A stretch of DNA of 64,000 nucleotides from Otis tarda (Eukaryota; Chordata; Aves; Otidiformes; Otididae). Position 1 is the stretch's first letter. The number at the start of each line of letters is the position of its first letter. The DNA is taken from contig CM048553.1 of assembly GCA_026413225.1 (NCBI GenBank), positions 49,020,001 to 49,084,000 on the forward strand, in the 5' to 3' direction. A program made the position numbers and the translations under genes. Below are positions 24,246-38,110 of this stretch, piece after piece. The notes beneath the pieces are model-generated. The model was not told the DNA's origin, searched no databases, and was given only the letters and a program-made list of their open reading frames with translations.

Positions 24246-27200
24246 AGTATTAGTATTATATATAACTTCATCAAATAATAAATCAAAGTTTACAGGGAAA
24301 TATAAACAGAAGAAGTCTAGATGGTGGACAGAAAAAAAAAATGTTCAAGCTACTGTACTTTGCCTGCTGAGATGCAAACAAGTCACCAGTCCTGGACTGA
24401 TACATAAACTGCTTAAGAGCTCCTTTTCGAACTTAAAGCCACTCAATTTTACAGATTCACCACCAACTACAGAAAAAAAAAAAAACCACTTCTCAGTTCA
24501 CAGATCATACTGGCTAACTAGGTTTTACGTCAGCATTAAAGAACTGTTTTCAAAACCAGAAGTGTGTAAAATATGACATTTTTCTTTATCTAGATGACCA
24601 ATTAGCTAAATGTGAAACACAAATTCACATTCCACTTTTACACACTAAATAAGCTATGTATAATAATATAACAGTGATAAATTAATAGGCAGTTTTTATA
24701 AGGCATATAGAAACTTCAAATGGTATCTTATGGCATGGCATAGATTTCTCTGCTTGTGACACCATTATTCAGATTACAGCCTCCTAATAAGAGATGCTCC
24801 ATACTTGTCGTACAAGTATTTGATTACATTCGTATTAGTCCACAATCCACTAGAATAGTTTTCAAGAGACAGAATCACAGGTGACATCTTGCCATCAGCT
24901 GAAGCGACACTGATTGAAAAGAGAGTATCAGGATTACCTCCAGGATGACTGACAGCCTAGATGCAGCTACAACAAAGCCTTTAAAATTAATCACATTTTC
25001 AACATTCCTACTAGAAGCACACAAGTTTTTTTTTTATTCAGGAAACGAAAAGGTGGAAAGAACTCCAAAATCAAAACAGAAGCAAGAAACTAGTCAACTC
25101 CTGTAGGTTGAAGAACTATATAAAAACCATAGGACCACAGTGGCAATACTAAGGACCTGCCTTCCCATTAACAACAGGTCTTCTATCACAATACAATCAT
25201 CCCCTCCCTCCCTGTATTATGCTCAGAGCAAAACCGCGTCCATCACGCAGTCATGAAGAACAAAGTGGAAAGGAGATGTCACCAGCACCTTATCAGCCAC
25301 CCTTACTGAAAAACCCTACAGTAGCCAAGAGAGACACTGGAGACACTTTTGTTATATCTCACCCAAACTGTTTCTGAACAGCAGAAAAATTCTATTAAAT
25401 CCCTACCACCTCCAATAGGCTTCTCTTAATTGCTACTTGATTTAAAGTTCTTTCGATTGAGATGCAAAGATTGAGTTCTGTGTGTTTCCAAATTATTTCA
25501 CTTCCAATGTGCTTGAGAAAACCAGATAAATTCAGAAAATCCTTTCAAGCTGAAAGTGCTGTGGGAACACACCACCATTTGCAGCATATATCCTGCAATG
25601 CTTACTAGTCAAATTATAATCTAAACAGTACCAAGAACCACAGCTCCTTTGCCATAAGGCTGTATCAGGTTTACGTCTTAATAATATACTTAAAAACTGA
25701 ATTGAGGAAAACCCACTATGATTTCTGAAGATACTATCCCAGTGCAAACCAGCTTTATAGGGAGATTTATATATTTTTCTTCATGGAGTCTTGATAGCAG
25801 TCATTAATAATAGTAAAACTATTTTGCTCATTCTAAAGTACTATATTTATTAAGTACTATATATATACTAGTATTTACTAAGTACTAGAGAGTAAAAAGA
25901 CAAAGAGAAAGTATGTTTGAGGTCAGCTGCTTTCAGGAGAACTTTAAGTTACAAGTAGGAGGAGAATCAAAGCATTAAAGCAATAAAGGATGAGAGGTAT
26001 AGGCAAACATATTGACCAATTATAATTCATTCCAATAAAAATAAAGGAATAGGCTGTTACACACTCTCCTCTGCTGTGCTGTTCAGAGACTTGCTCTAAC
26101 CTCAGACATAGACCCAAATATACACAAACTGCAAATAAAGGCAACAGTAGATTAACAACTTACCCCAAGTTCCATTACAGTGGAAGGTGTTACTCTGTAG
26201 TAACTGCCCATATGTCAGCCTCTGTGCCTAAGCAAACATGAAGCTCCTTACCATACACTTCAAGGATAAACTATAATTCGCTCACATTTGTCACAGAGTA
26301 GGATCATACACTTAGGTAGCACCCACTACAGCAATACTTGGTGATATATTAACTTGCATACCATCCTTAACTGAGATACAACAGCTGATAATGTTTGCAT
26401 GTCACATTTGAAATGCAAAACTTAACATGTTAACTTATACTACTACTTTTTTTGTTATTATTTTTGCAAAGGTAACAAAAGCAAATCCATTGTATTTCAC
26501 ATATGAAAGCAAGAAATGTTAGAATGTATCTCCAAAGACATTTCTGAAACACCACTTTGGAAGTGTTGACAATGTGTTTTGACGACTTTGGAATTCTCTC
26601 CTTTTTCCTTTAGCTGAAAATGTTCCTCAATTTCATTTAGAAAGAAAAACTCTGATAATTTGGCATTTGTGAAACAAAGATCAGCTATCTCTAACATATA
26701 CCTCTTAACTCAGCCAGTTCCATTCCCTTCTGAAACTTGTCTGGCAGTCCTTTGAACTCCTCACAAGCACAAAACATGCTTATAAACACTAAAAATTGAG
26801 CTCCCCTCTAGGTACATGTTGTGACATTTCGGAAAAGCAAGCAGGTCATAGTTTGTAATGGTATATTTTCAAATGAGGTGGAACGGTGAAGAATCTGGCA
26901 CAAGTTTTGTTAAACCTTAACTTACAAAGTAACTATCTTTCCATGAACTTCCCATGGCAGAGATTCCTAGGCTCAGGATAGATTTCTAAGAACTGGTATC
27001 CCATCGAGCACAGCTCATTCCTCTGGCACAGCTTTAAGTAGGAAGCTGCATGTGACAATTAAGAGCTCTGGAGAACCTGAAGGATGAGGTGTTAGGTGCA
27101 TACAAACTCACTGTGGCAATTTAAGATTCACTTTCACCTCTGCTGATTCAATGGTTTGAGGCAGATCCTGTGACACATTCCCTAAGCTTCAGGATAGTGA

Positions 27201-30200
27201 ACAACATACTAATTTTGCTCCTTCTAATAGGGCGGCCTTACCTTCTCTAAGTGCTCCTTTCACACACTGAACGTTTGTTTGCCATGCAGGTTCTGACAGG
27301 CTTTCAGTTCTTCATAGGCTTCAGAAAGGAAATATTAGCAAGTATTCAAAATGCACCTTTTTATAACTGAAAACACAGACAGTAGCAGACAGCTCCACAC
27401 TGATTTCAGTGCACAGGCAACCCAACTTCACAGCAGCCCTCTTCCACTCTGCCACCTTCCTGTGCTGCTAGTTACAGCTGTTCTTGGATCTGCTCTCAAC
27501 TAGGGACACAGGAGCTGGCCAGAAAAAAAGGCCAGAGACTTCATTGTCTATGAAGAACACAGAGAACGGAGATTCTCTAAGTAAAGCAGAGGCAAAGACT
27601 ATCCTTTGATTCACTAACAATATTTCCTCTTAAAATAAGAGTCAGCAAATCCAATTTCCAGTCAATATAATTTTCCTTAAATCTAGTATCTCTGAAATAT
27701 TGCAATACTTTTTAAGAATGGTTACTGCTTTGTAGGTAGAACTCTTTTCCTTTTGCTGACGTTAGTGTTTCTTAAATGTGTGCCTTTTAACTTCCACAAT
27801 GTAAGTGTTTCTGAAAAAAACTACTAAGTCACATTTCAAATTTAAATGACAAATCATATTTCAGATTGAGAAATTTCATAATTATGAGCAGTATCTCTTA
27901 TTTTCTTGAACACCAAAGGCGAGGATATTTAAGATAGGAAGCCATACAGCTTCAGACAGATCCATCCAGATGGATGCAGCCAAGGCCAGGTCTACAGCAT
28001 GTTGCTATAGTAACTCATGGTAAAACCACTCCCTTCTGGCATCAAAAAAACCAAACACATTTTAATTACAACACTTCTTCCAAAACCATAAGACTTGGCA
28101 CATACTGCATATAACTTAGGAATGTTGTATGGAAATGTATTTAGAGAATACCTGTACTGTAAACCCTAATATGAAGAATAAGCCATGAATAAGTTACATT
28201 ATGTAACCCTTCTTTTCATATTTATTTACATGTTTTACTATAACTTGGGAAAGTACTACAAATTGTACTACTATAGTAACATTTGAATATATAAATCAAC
28301 ACTAAGTTATGCAAGTGTAGATAACAACTGTAAGTTGGTAGAAGATCTTGACCTGTAAAATGATCTGAGCTGGATAAAACCACAGTCCTCCAACAAAGTC
28401 ATAGGTTTCATACCGCATACCCACAGATCTTTTAACCACTCTGCAATTGCAGCAATCACTAATTGACTTCAAGCATTTCTATACAAATAACAGGGAACAG
28501 ATGTCATAAAAACAAGCCCACGAAGTTAAGAGTATCCAGGAGGTGGGTCCCCCAGTGCACAGTATTCATTTGGCTTTTCCAGCTTTGGATTTAAACCACC
28601 CTTCCACAGTGCAGATACCTTGTCCAGACCTTTCTTCTCTAGAGCAAGACTCTGAAATTCAACTGTCAATTGCCTGACACTTGTGCTCTTTTACATTCTT
28701 CCCAGCAACTTAAAACTGATTCCTGGAAAGTAACCTCCTCAGGCGTCCCAACTCTATCTTCCTACTAATAAAACAAGGGGTTTTTTTTATTAAAAAGGTT
28801 GAATGCTTTATTTACTACCTACTAGATTACGAGTTTTTCTCTCTTCAGCTAATTATTCACCCAGCACTGCTTACATGAGACTAGAAAATTATAATTTTTT
28901 GTTTGCATATTGGCATTTTGGTCCAGCACAGCAGTAAAAAGATGACAGGCACACAGTAGATGGGCCCAAACTTTAATGTCGCATTTGCCCAGATATAGCT
29001 AACCTCTACAGAAGGTTAGCAACTACAACTCTACAACTCTCAATTCACGAGGCAATGGGGCGCAGAACTCAAGAGGTCGATCTGGTTCATCCTCATGCCC
29101 AAGGCAAAATCCAGAAGCTGATGGCATTCTGATAGAGTCCCAAATATCCTATCCTTAAAACCTCTAATACAGATTCTACAATTTCCCCAGCAACCTCTTC
29201 CCTCAGCAGATTCCCTCTATCAACTCACGAACATCAGTACGTTTTCCCATGAACTAATATTGAGTTTTAATAAAGATGTTTCTAATAAATGAAGAGTAAT
29301 ATATTTAACAAGATTAGCATGTCATTTCTTTAGAAAAAAAGTTGAAGCACTTTCTCTGCAAAAGGCATTTAAGATTTAACATTTTCAGCAACTATTTTCC
29401 GTGTGACTAAACTGTACAGACAGGAGTCCATACTCAAGAGAAGACCCCTTCCCCACACTGCAAGACCAGTCAGACAAGGGAATATCACTCCTACAAGTCA
29501 CATTTAAAAGCTTAGACTCTTCATACACAAGATACCAGACATTACATACTGATTTTACATGATAGCTATTCATTATTACTACACACAGTCATGCCTTTTA
29601 GCTAAACAATTGCCGTTACTTTGACTAGTCATAACCCACGATGAAGACCAAACTACTTCAAAAAAGCATGAAATAAATCTTTTAACATCTCCACAACATC
29701 ATACTGCTTCCTTTATGAAATACTTATCCACAGGTCATGCAAGTTTGGAACAGTTATGTGTGCTGTACTTCAGCTACATCTCCCATGTCCTGTCCAATAT
29801 TGAAAATGTTAGCTGGAGACATTTCTTTCTATACAAATTTATCTAATATTCCCTAAAATTAGGCTTTTTCTTTTTACACCTTTTCATAAACATCATCTCA
29901 TGGTTCTTCATGCTTTGTTCACCAGCACTTCCTCTCAGTTGAAACTGCATTTGCAAATACACTTTTATAAAGTCAAAACTCACATCTGTAATTATCTGTA
30001 TTAAAACACTTGGCACAAAATTCAAGAATTACAGTTTTGGGAATGAGGTTCTGCATTTGTCAAATAACTTGTTGACAAGTTCTGTCCGTGCTTTCCCTAT
30101 AGTATCTATATGCCATTCAAATAACAAGGACAGCTCTAGTCCCATTATAGTCACAAGCAAGGTGCACAGAATTGGTTTTAGGGGCACCTAACCGTAAGGT

Positions 30201-33200
30201 GCTCCTTTGAAGTACCCTGCCCCTTTTTCCTCAGTTAGGCAAGAAAAAAAATGGACCTAAACCTGTAACTTAAACAGCTGAGAGTTCTTTGCTTCCAATA
30301 CTAGATTATTTCTAGTGCCCTGATTTCTCTCTTGTAAAGTATAAACTAGGTCCTACCCACTCATCAACTTTAATCACTTTCTCTGCTTATAGGCAAAACA
30401 GGGAACAATGCTGAGTCAGCACAACATATGCACTAGCGATCAGGTGTTAGAGTAGGAAGTTTTTGGGCAAATCAGAGAAAGCACCGGTGGAGACTCTAAG
30501 CTAAACACTGTTGCACGGCATATGAAGTGGACGTTGTATCATTGCTGAAATACCTACTTCCTTGTCTAGTCCCAAACACAGCATTATTTGACAGCAAGCA
30601 GCACACTTAAATCAATGTTTCTTGAAATTAGCAACAAGGAACAGTTTCTAAATGCATTTTGAAGTGCATCCTTCCTGACTCTGCAGCCAAAACAACCATT
30701 AGCTATCTGGCTTTCATGCAGCACCCATCCAGGTCACTAACTGTTTTTTGACAAGCAACGTATTCTGACCCGAGAACACGGCTAAGGGATATCTGTTAAA
30801 ACTTTAAACACTTCTGTTGAGAGAGGGCTACACCATAACAGTGTAAAGCACTTAGTACACAGGTGAGGTTACTGACAACTCTTAATCCTGACAAGCCCGC
30901 ATGAGCTAGGAAACAGGTTTCTTTCCATCTTGGAACATTATGTAACAAAATTGGTGATAATCTATAAATAACGATGTCTTGCTCTTAATCTTGTTAATGA
31001 ACTCTTACTGCCAGCTGTACTGCCCTAGATATGTTTTATTCTTGTACCATAAGCCAAAGCAGTAGCAAAATAAAATTAAGTTGCTGCTATGATTCTGATG
31101 AATCATTCATTGCACTCAAAAATAAGTTTAGACAGATGAGTACTAAACTTACCACAGCTCAGCAGAGCCTTGCACTGTAGACATGTGCAACTGTGTTAAC
31201 TTGGGAATCACAAAGACCACCTTTCTCAGAGAAGGAGTAAGCCACTCAAAGACCTTTTATTACAGGGAGAGAATACATGAACCAGGACAGCCTGTAAAGA
31301 AGTGCTAGCCACTGTCCTTCGCACAGTGTGGCCTTACTCTCAAGCCTCATGGGCAGAAGCAGGGATATGAAGTGCTATGTTACAGCCTCTTTCTCTGGAC
31401 CTCTTGAGGACTTAATGAGCAGGCACAGGAACCAGAATGGCACCCTCCTGCTACCAAAAAAAAAAAAAGAAAACCAAAAAAAAAACGTGTAATGAAATGC
31501 TCCTTATGCTCTCCCCATATTGTTCATCAGAGTGAAGGGCAGGCAGGCTGACCTTACCAAATCACTTTGAGTAACAAGGTATTGATCAGAAGTTCATCTG
31601 CTGGAACTCTAAAGCTGTGGAAATGAGGAGACCAATCTGCCATTCCTTCCTCACTAGGAAAACAGCTTCAAAGTGGCTTTGTTTGGAGGCACGGAGAGGA
31701 GGGAAGACAAGCAGGGTTTTTTGGTTGATTGGTTGGTTGTTTTAAGGTATTCGATACAAGCCTGCTACAGGATGGAGGAACAAAAACTGATATGCAGAAT
31801 CAACAGATAGCTACCCAAATGTCTGACTTGGCATTTGGCCAATTTGATATGACTAACACAGACAATATTTTGATTAACGGTGTTTGGAAGGAGTTTAATA
31901 TTTTATCCACTACAAGACCCATGACACATCCTGTGACCACACTGTCTACTGTTGTCTGACAAGAAAAAGTGTCAAACTGGCTTCTGGGTTTTGTCAGGTA
32001 TGAGAATTTCTTTAAGAAGCCTCTTCATGAGCCTACTCACACTGCAATGGGCTATGATGCAAAAGGAGCAGAAAGAAGAAAGCACACAAAAGCAACTCTC
32101 TTAATTTAAAACGTTTCATCATCTTCTACACAAGGCTTTATTCTAGTCCCTCACCAATTCTTTCACTAAAAGAAAACTAGAACAACCAGAGCAGAGCAGG
32201 CCAACACACATCTCATTTTTTCTGCAAATAAAGCACTGCTGGAGACTTAATCATGAATCACTGCAGTTTGTCTTTACCACAACTGAAAATATGACTGCAC
32301 AGAGACAGCAAAGCTGAAATCCACCAACCCAGCTACGAAAGACAACATCAGGCAAGACATGGAGATGTTTCTGCCTGTGGGTGACAGTCAACTCTCACTC
32401 TCCTTGTGCTGTTCCAGTGATCCCACATAACTATATGAAGTGATTAATGCATTATGATCACCTGTCCATGTGGCACCAGAAGGTCAATAATTTTTTTCCT
32501 TGCAAACACACTTTCCCAGACAATTAACAGCAGTGCTTTAAACTAGAGAGAACTATGTCCCCTGGCAAGAAATATTTTTAATCCCTGCCCAATACAAGTT
32601 TCTAAGGTTTATCACTAGCATACCACCACACAAATGGCTGATTCAGCATTCACAATGGTGATGGAAGCTCCTGTTAGTCAATGGTTATACAAACATGGCT
32701 TAAATCGCTTAGGCTATGGCCTCCTAAAGTCAAGGAGCTGCTGACAGATAAAGCATCTTTGCTCTGCTGGCAGCTGATAAGCACTGAGCCCTTTCTATGC
32801 CTGTTCCCTTTGCCACATTTTTCCCCTTACAGTTGTTCTGAATGTTAAATTCTGTATCAGAACAGTCATCTTTTAACCTGTCCACATGGCGAAAACATAA
32901 CAGGTTAGGAACATCTACAACAATAAGATGATCTATTAATTTTTTCTGTTGAACAATAATTTCACTTATTTAAAACATCCTGACATCTCAGTATTCCTGA
33001 CCTGAAGCAAATGGTCAAGCACGTTTATAAATACAGTGAGAAATTATTTTGCCTACAGGGGAGGAGAAGAAACAGTGACACATTTACACAGTCTGGAAAA
33101 TTGAATACACAGGCAGTAAATGGAAACAAGGCAGCAATCTCTTCTACGCATCTGTTTATGTAAAGATGCCTATCTCACAAATGCACATTTGGCCTTGTAA

Positions 33201-35486
33201 ACTCCTGTAAGCTCTTTTCTGCAATTTCTTTAAAAAAAAATTTAAAAACCCACAAAAAACCAAAACCCACAAATTGCAGATACAACAAAGTTACACATAG
33301 CAAAGTGTTAAAGTTCAACCCTCAAAACAGTCCAGTCTTTCCCATTGCTGACATTCTGCAGATGCATGAAGTATGAAATTCAAGATTAAGCAAATAAATT
33401 TGTCCACAAGAAGACAGACAATTAGCGTGTCCAGTCAACTTGCTCAAAAAGCCAACTATGATTATAAATGTCCCAGCAGCCCAGAAAAAGCCTGCAGAGC
33501 TGTGTCAGAGGTGACGTACACAAGGCTCTACTACCACAGCCTAGTCCTAAACACGCATGCCAAACAACTTAAACTGATCATCTTCCTAATTATGCCAGAT
33601 CTGCCTGCCTTGCCTACTTCAACTGATTCATAGAAAACCAAGCCCATCTATTTACAAGTCTGTGTTATAATTTTAGCCTCAATGACTCTGCATGATTACA
33701 CTAACATTGGAGTAAATAAAAACGTAGCACTACTGCCAAAGAATAGAACCAACACACAATCAAAATAGAAAGATTATGGGTGAACAAGCAACAATGAACA
33801 GTAAATATTATTAATCTGATATCAGGCTGAGAGCCATAGCAAAAAAAAAGATACCAAACTGATATGAAGTAGTAAGGCATAATAAATCAACCACACTAAT
33901 CACTAACTACTTACATATGGTTATCTTAGTTATCTTACTATTTTTAGCAAACTATTTTTTTTTTTTTTTCACAAAGTGTACAAAGAAGAGCCAGTCTGAT
34001 AACACTAACAACGTTGGGAGAAATATTTAAATTGGAGAACCACTGCTAAAAATTCTCATTGCACAGAGATTCAAAACAGCTTTGCAGCAGAAAATGAAGA
34101 TGATCAGTATGTTTTTTCTCCATATACTCATTATGTCATTTTGTTTACAGAACACGGAAAAAATAAATTAACATGTAACAACTGCAATACTGTAAAATAC
34201 GTTAGTATATTAGCTTTAAAACAGTTGCCATTTTCCTCTACTACCTTAAAAACATTTATTAGGAGTGAAGATAAACTTAATTTCTTGTAATATGTTACTT
34301 AACTCTTCAGCTGCTGCTAGCAAAGCAAAGTTGAAGCTATCAACCACTTACAATTTTCTTAGCTCTCACTGATCTCCTGATACAGTGGAAATCTGTCAAG
34401 GAGTTCTTGATCTTTAGAAATAATTGCTACCAATGAAAATAACCCCAGAGACAGATCTGTGAAACAGCAACTTAAATCTTTATGTGGAAAATCCTCACAA
34501 AATAAAACTAACTATGGTATGAATAATTATACAGAAACCCTATTTTAATAAAGTATCACACACAAAAGCTTCAACAGTTCCATCCAAAGACTCATGTTGC
34601 TACCTGGAATTAATTACAGGAAGAAAAAAACCTACCTTCAGATACAACTTGGTTTTGAGTTTAGTAACAGCAGTCTAATATATAAAATATATATGCTAGT
34701 TTTTTCTTTTAAAAAAGAGATAACAAACCTTGATAATACTTCTAAAGTCGAACTATATTGTAGACTTTATCAGTTGATAATCTTCTAAAAAAATGCAATA
34801 GAGCCAAGAACATCAAAGAAGACACAAGAACTATCCTGCTTTCTTAAAAACTGAAAAATCTAATCTATAGCAACGTATAAGTTTCTTATATGATTACATT
34901 TGCTATTACACAGTAAGACAAAAAGATGTGTTGCTACATCCTTCCCTTTTGTAAAAAAAAAAAAAAAAAGTCATAGCTTTGAAGTCAGAAGTAAGCTTTG
35001 AACTTAACTGGCAATCTTTAAGGTAAATAAAATTATTTAAATTAATATATCTTAAATATCACCCTATATTTCAGAACTTAAGCTGAGTTGAGTCTGTGTG
35101 TTTCTCCTGCCTTCCAGTATTTTATCTCCCTTCTCACATCAGTTTTCTACTTGTGATCATTCAGTTATCAAGTCTCATGGACAACTTCAGCAGCAAAATG
35201 TTAAAACACAAACACCAGCAAAAGGTTTATCTGTCCAGGCTCTCCAGTCAATTTTCTGTGGGCATACCTTACCTCCTCCTAGTATCTCGTTGTACAGAAT
35301 AGGCAAGATATCCCAGCATGTGATAGCTGTGGTATGTTTGCTCCAGTAAGACACAAAATGACCCATTTAAAAAGACAGAGAAAACCCCTGCATTCACCCT
35401 CCTTAAACTGTGTCAAGAATTTTTTGCATTTGTTGCAAAAGACTATCAAAAACAATCAGTACAAGCCACAACAAAACAAAAGGATT

Positions 35487-35508
35487 AAAAAAAAAAAAAA
35501 AAAAAAAA
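35487..35508. repeat. A22 run
   Basis: Twenty-two A in intron 2, 1.0 kb downstream of MYRIP exon 2 on the gene strand (T22 there). Confidence 0.95.
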
Positions 35509-36545
35509 CACATCTTCATGCCATCCTGATCCAGTCTTTCCTCCCTATAGCAACTTTGCACTCCCAATCCAAGCAAGAACTTGCACAGCATGCCAAAATT
35601 GAATCAGACCTATGCCGCAAGTCTTCTTTCTGGTTCCTAACGCAACTAGTTTCAGAAGATAGTAACAGAAAACTGACAGAGACAGGATTCCACTCAGTTC
35701 CAACTGCACATAATATATATACCTAGTTTTGGGTTTATTTCAGTCATCTTCCTGCTCTGCTGACTTCAGCTTGATGCTAAATGATAAAGAAAGAAATCCT
35801 ATCTGTGATGCTAGTAGTATGGTAAGAGAACGTGCATTTGCCAACTATAGATATAGACTTCAGGCTATTCTAGAGGATCTGTTCAAAGAAGGTTGTAAAA
35901 AAGAAATCAGACATAATAATTCAAGGAAATATTGTTGAAAGTACAAGAAAATTATTGCATCTACCAATTCTCTGTCAGTAGCTCCCTTGTCACATACTGA
36001 AATTCCTGGGCTGAGAAATTACCTTGCAACAAGTTCCATTTGTTTTCTTCTGGGTTGTTTCTGCTTGCAATCATTTTGCAAATAGATTACTGAAAGCAAA
36101 GTTAACTTGTCAATACAATGGACAAAATGTCCCATTGATTATTTTGGGACAAAGAGATGGGTTGAACTTCTTCACCTTCAGATATCTGCATATAGACAAA
36201 GTTTCTGAATAAAAGAAAAGAAACTGACTACAGCAAACAAAAAAGTCTCTTAACAGAAACTTCTCTTTATGTTAAAGTCAACCACTACTTAGCGTCTATG
36301 CAGGCAACACACATAGATGATTTAGAGACCACTGTTGTGGTTTATGCTAGGATAAACTAAAGAAAAATTAATTACTACTCAATAATTGAATTCATGTGGC
36401 GGAGTTCGGATGTTTATTGCCTCTGTGATAGGAATTATTGTCAATGCACAGAACAACATACAAGAGCTGTGTTGTCTGGTTTCCCCAAACCCAGTTTATA
36501 ATAATGCAAACAGACCAATATTTTTAATCACGTTTTTATTCTTAC

Positions 36546-36655
36546 CTCAGCCTTTCCTCTTCTTTCTTGCGAAGGCTGAAGTCTCGCTGAACCACCTGGA
36601 GCACATGCTCTGCTTCTTCATCAGTCAAACCAGAAAGATCCAGTTTTCTCCCCAT
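36546..36655 (-). CDS. MYRIP: MYRIP first coding exon (exon 2), N-terminus of the Rab27-binding domain
   Basis: Reading leftward from the ATG at 36655-36653, the exon encodes 36 codons plus two bases (AG) of a split codon. The protein starts [19 protein letters not shown] and continues through a charged helix ending KKEEERL. This is the first helix (SHD1) of the Rab-binding domain shared by MYRIP and melanophilin. [11 protein letters not shown] fits MYRIP better than melanophilin, which as I recall begins GKKLDLSKLTD. The helix binds GTP-loaded Rab27a on melanosomes or secretory granules; later parts of MYRIP, not present here, bind myosin VIIa and actin. The donor reads CTGAG|GTAAG, with the exon ending at 36546. 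The AG phase fits the serine that follows in mammalian MYRIP. The ATG context is strong (A at -3, G at +4). The assignment comes from remembered family sequence, not a search. Confidence 0.94.
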
Positions 36656-36695
36656 TATATACTCTGTCCTAGATATGAGTAACTATGAGGAATAT
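36546..36695 (-). other. MYRIP: MYRIP exon 2 in full, with 40-base 5' UTR and splice sites
   Basis: The acceptor is a long pyrimidine run (about ten T, then CTGATTCTGATTTCAG) ending at 36696, with the exon beginning ATATTCC at 36695. The 40 bases before the ATG hold a TAG stop in the MYRIP frame, at codon 10 upstream of the ATG. The MYRIP frame therefore cannot extend into exon 1, and translation must start at 36655 or later. The donor GT lies at 36545-36544. Both splice sites match consensus well, and the 150-base exon is typical in size. Confidence 0.9.
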
Positions 36696-37749
36696 CTGAA
36701 ATCAGAATCAGAAAAAAAAAAGCAAAACAAATTGAAAGCACTGATATTTTTCACAAGTGTATTGAAATCGCAGGCATATCTGCCTAACAAAGACAGTTGC
36801 TGCCATAAATATGAGAATAAAATTATTCATTTCAGAATTATTTTTCAAGTTCCATGTGATGAAAGCAATCACTCCCATTTAAAAAAAAAATGCCAAAGAT
36901 AAATTATTTAGAATATTAAACAATATTAAGGGAAGACCTCAGCACTGCCCTCAACAAGAAACTAAGGTGAAATCAGGTTTAGACCTTTCTTAATATTTTA
37001 TGCCATGAGTTTGCAAAACTATTTGCAAAGCGCAATCCCTGTAACCCTCAAAAATATTTCATACTACCAACTAAGAAACCAGGAATTATTTTAAAACACC
37101 ATTAAAAAAAAAAAGTAGCATATACATTTCAAATGCATTTCCCAGAGTGACTGGAAAGATTTAGATGTCAGTACCACTACAACATCATTATTTTCCATTT
37201 CTGCATATGACAACGGGGGAGAAAAAAGTAGTAGTCAATATTACGTGTGAATTGAAGGTACTATAGAGCTCAGTCCATTTATTTCATTAATGAATTATTA
37301 GAAATTTGTTCTAATTTATTTTCTCATTGCTTTTACTAATTTTGTTGAATTCTACTAAATTTAGCTACCAGTATTAATTGCCATAATTTGATTTATGTAA
37401 TTTTTGGGCAATCATAAAGGTGCCCATCTCCACATTAAGTTATGGTTTCAGAAAAATCACACAGTTTTTGGAGCTCTATAAGCAGCTCCTAGCAATGTAT
37501 ATAATAATTACGGACACACAAACGTTCCTACATTATACTGAAGAGGCAACTGTTACTTCCTCTTTATCCATGATGAGTGTCAAGTGAATGAGGCTATGTA
37601 AAACACGTAAGCTGGTTATGTCTCAAAAAACCACCTCTAAGCAACATTGCTATAGCATACCACTAAGTGCTCCAAATAGTACAGCAAGAAGTAGCATGGG
37701 GTTAAAAAAAAATCACCTTTATTTTCTAAACATAACAGTTCATTTAGGG

Positions 37750-38008
37750 TAATGGTTTTAAAATAGAGGGAGGTAGATTTAGATTAGACATTAGGAAAAA
37801 AATTTTTTACAATGAGGGTGGTGGAACACTGGAACAGGTTGCCTAGAGAGGTGGTGGATGCCCCATCCCTGGAAACATTCAAGGCCAGGTTGGATGGGGC
37901 TCTGAGCAACCTGATCTGGTTGGAGATGTCCCTGCTCCTTGCAGGGAGGTTGGACTAGGTGACCTTTGAAGGTCCCTTCCAACCCTAACCATTCTATGAT
38001 TCTATGAT
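37750..38008 (+). mobile_element. CR1 3' end in MYRIP intron 1
   Basis: This matches the 16.9 kb copy: it begins at about TAATGGTTTTAAAATAG, has the 7-A/6-T run at 37796-37808 and the EHWNRLP-type frame region, and ends in two ATTCTATG units. It lies 1.05 kb from exon 2 on the intron 1 side, opposite to the gene. A long T/G-rich low-complexity block follows directly after 30 bases. Confidence 0.94.
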
Positions 38009-38036
38009 TTGTTACTTAGATGATGATGGGGATTAT

Positions 38037-38110
38037 GGTTGGTTGGTTTTTTTGTTTGATTTTTTTTTGTGGTGTGGTTTGGTTTTTTGTTTGGTTGTTT
38101 TTTTTTTTTA
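38037..38110. repeat. T/G-rich low-complexity tract beside a CR1 tail
   Basis: GGTTGGTT, T runs and a final T12 begin about 30 bases after the CR1 3' end at 38008. Confidence 0.85.

Larger units (their letters stand above)
18438..36545. other. MYRIP intron 2, main part; no gene seen
   Basis: Eighteen kilobases of AT-rich sequence with almost no recognisable transposon. Only low-complexity tracts and a small palindrome stand out. Frames are short (under about 130 codons) and unremarkable. Such repeat-poor intron can hold conserved enhancers, but that cannot be judged from one sequence. Confidence 0.7.

Noticed and set aside
1-36545. Search for MYRIP exon 3 (cysteine-rich zinc-finger exon)
   Set aside because: No minus-strand stretch with paired CxxC motifs and a fitting acceptor was found. 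The exon is taken to lie beyond the left edge.
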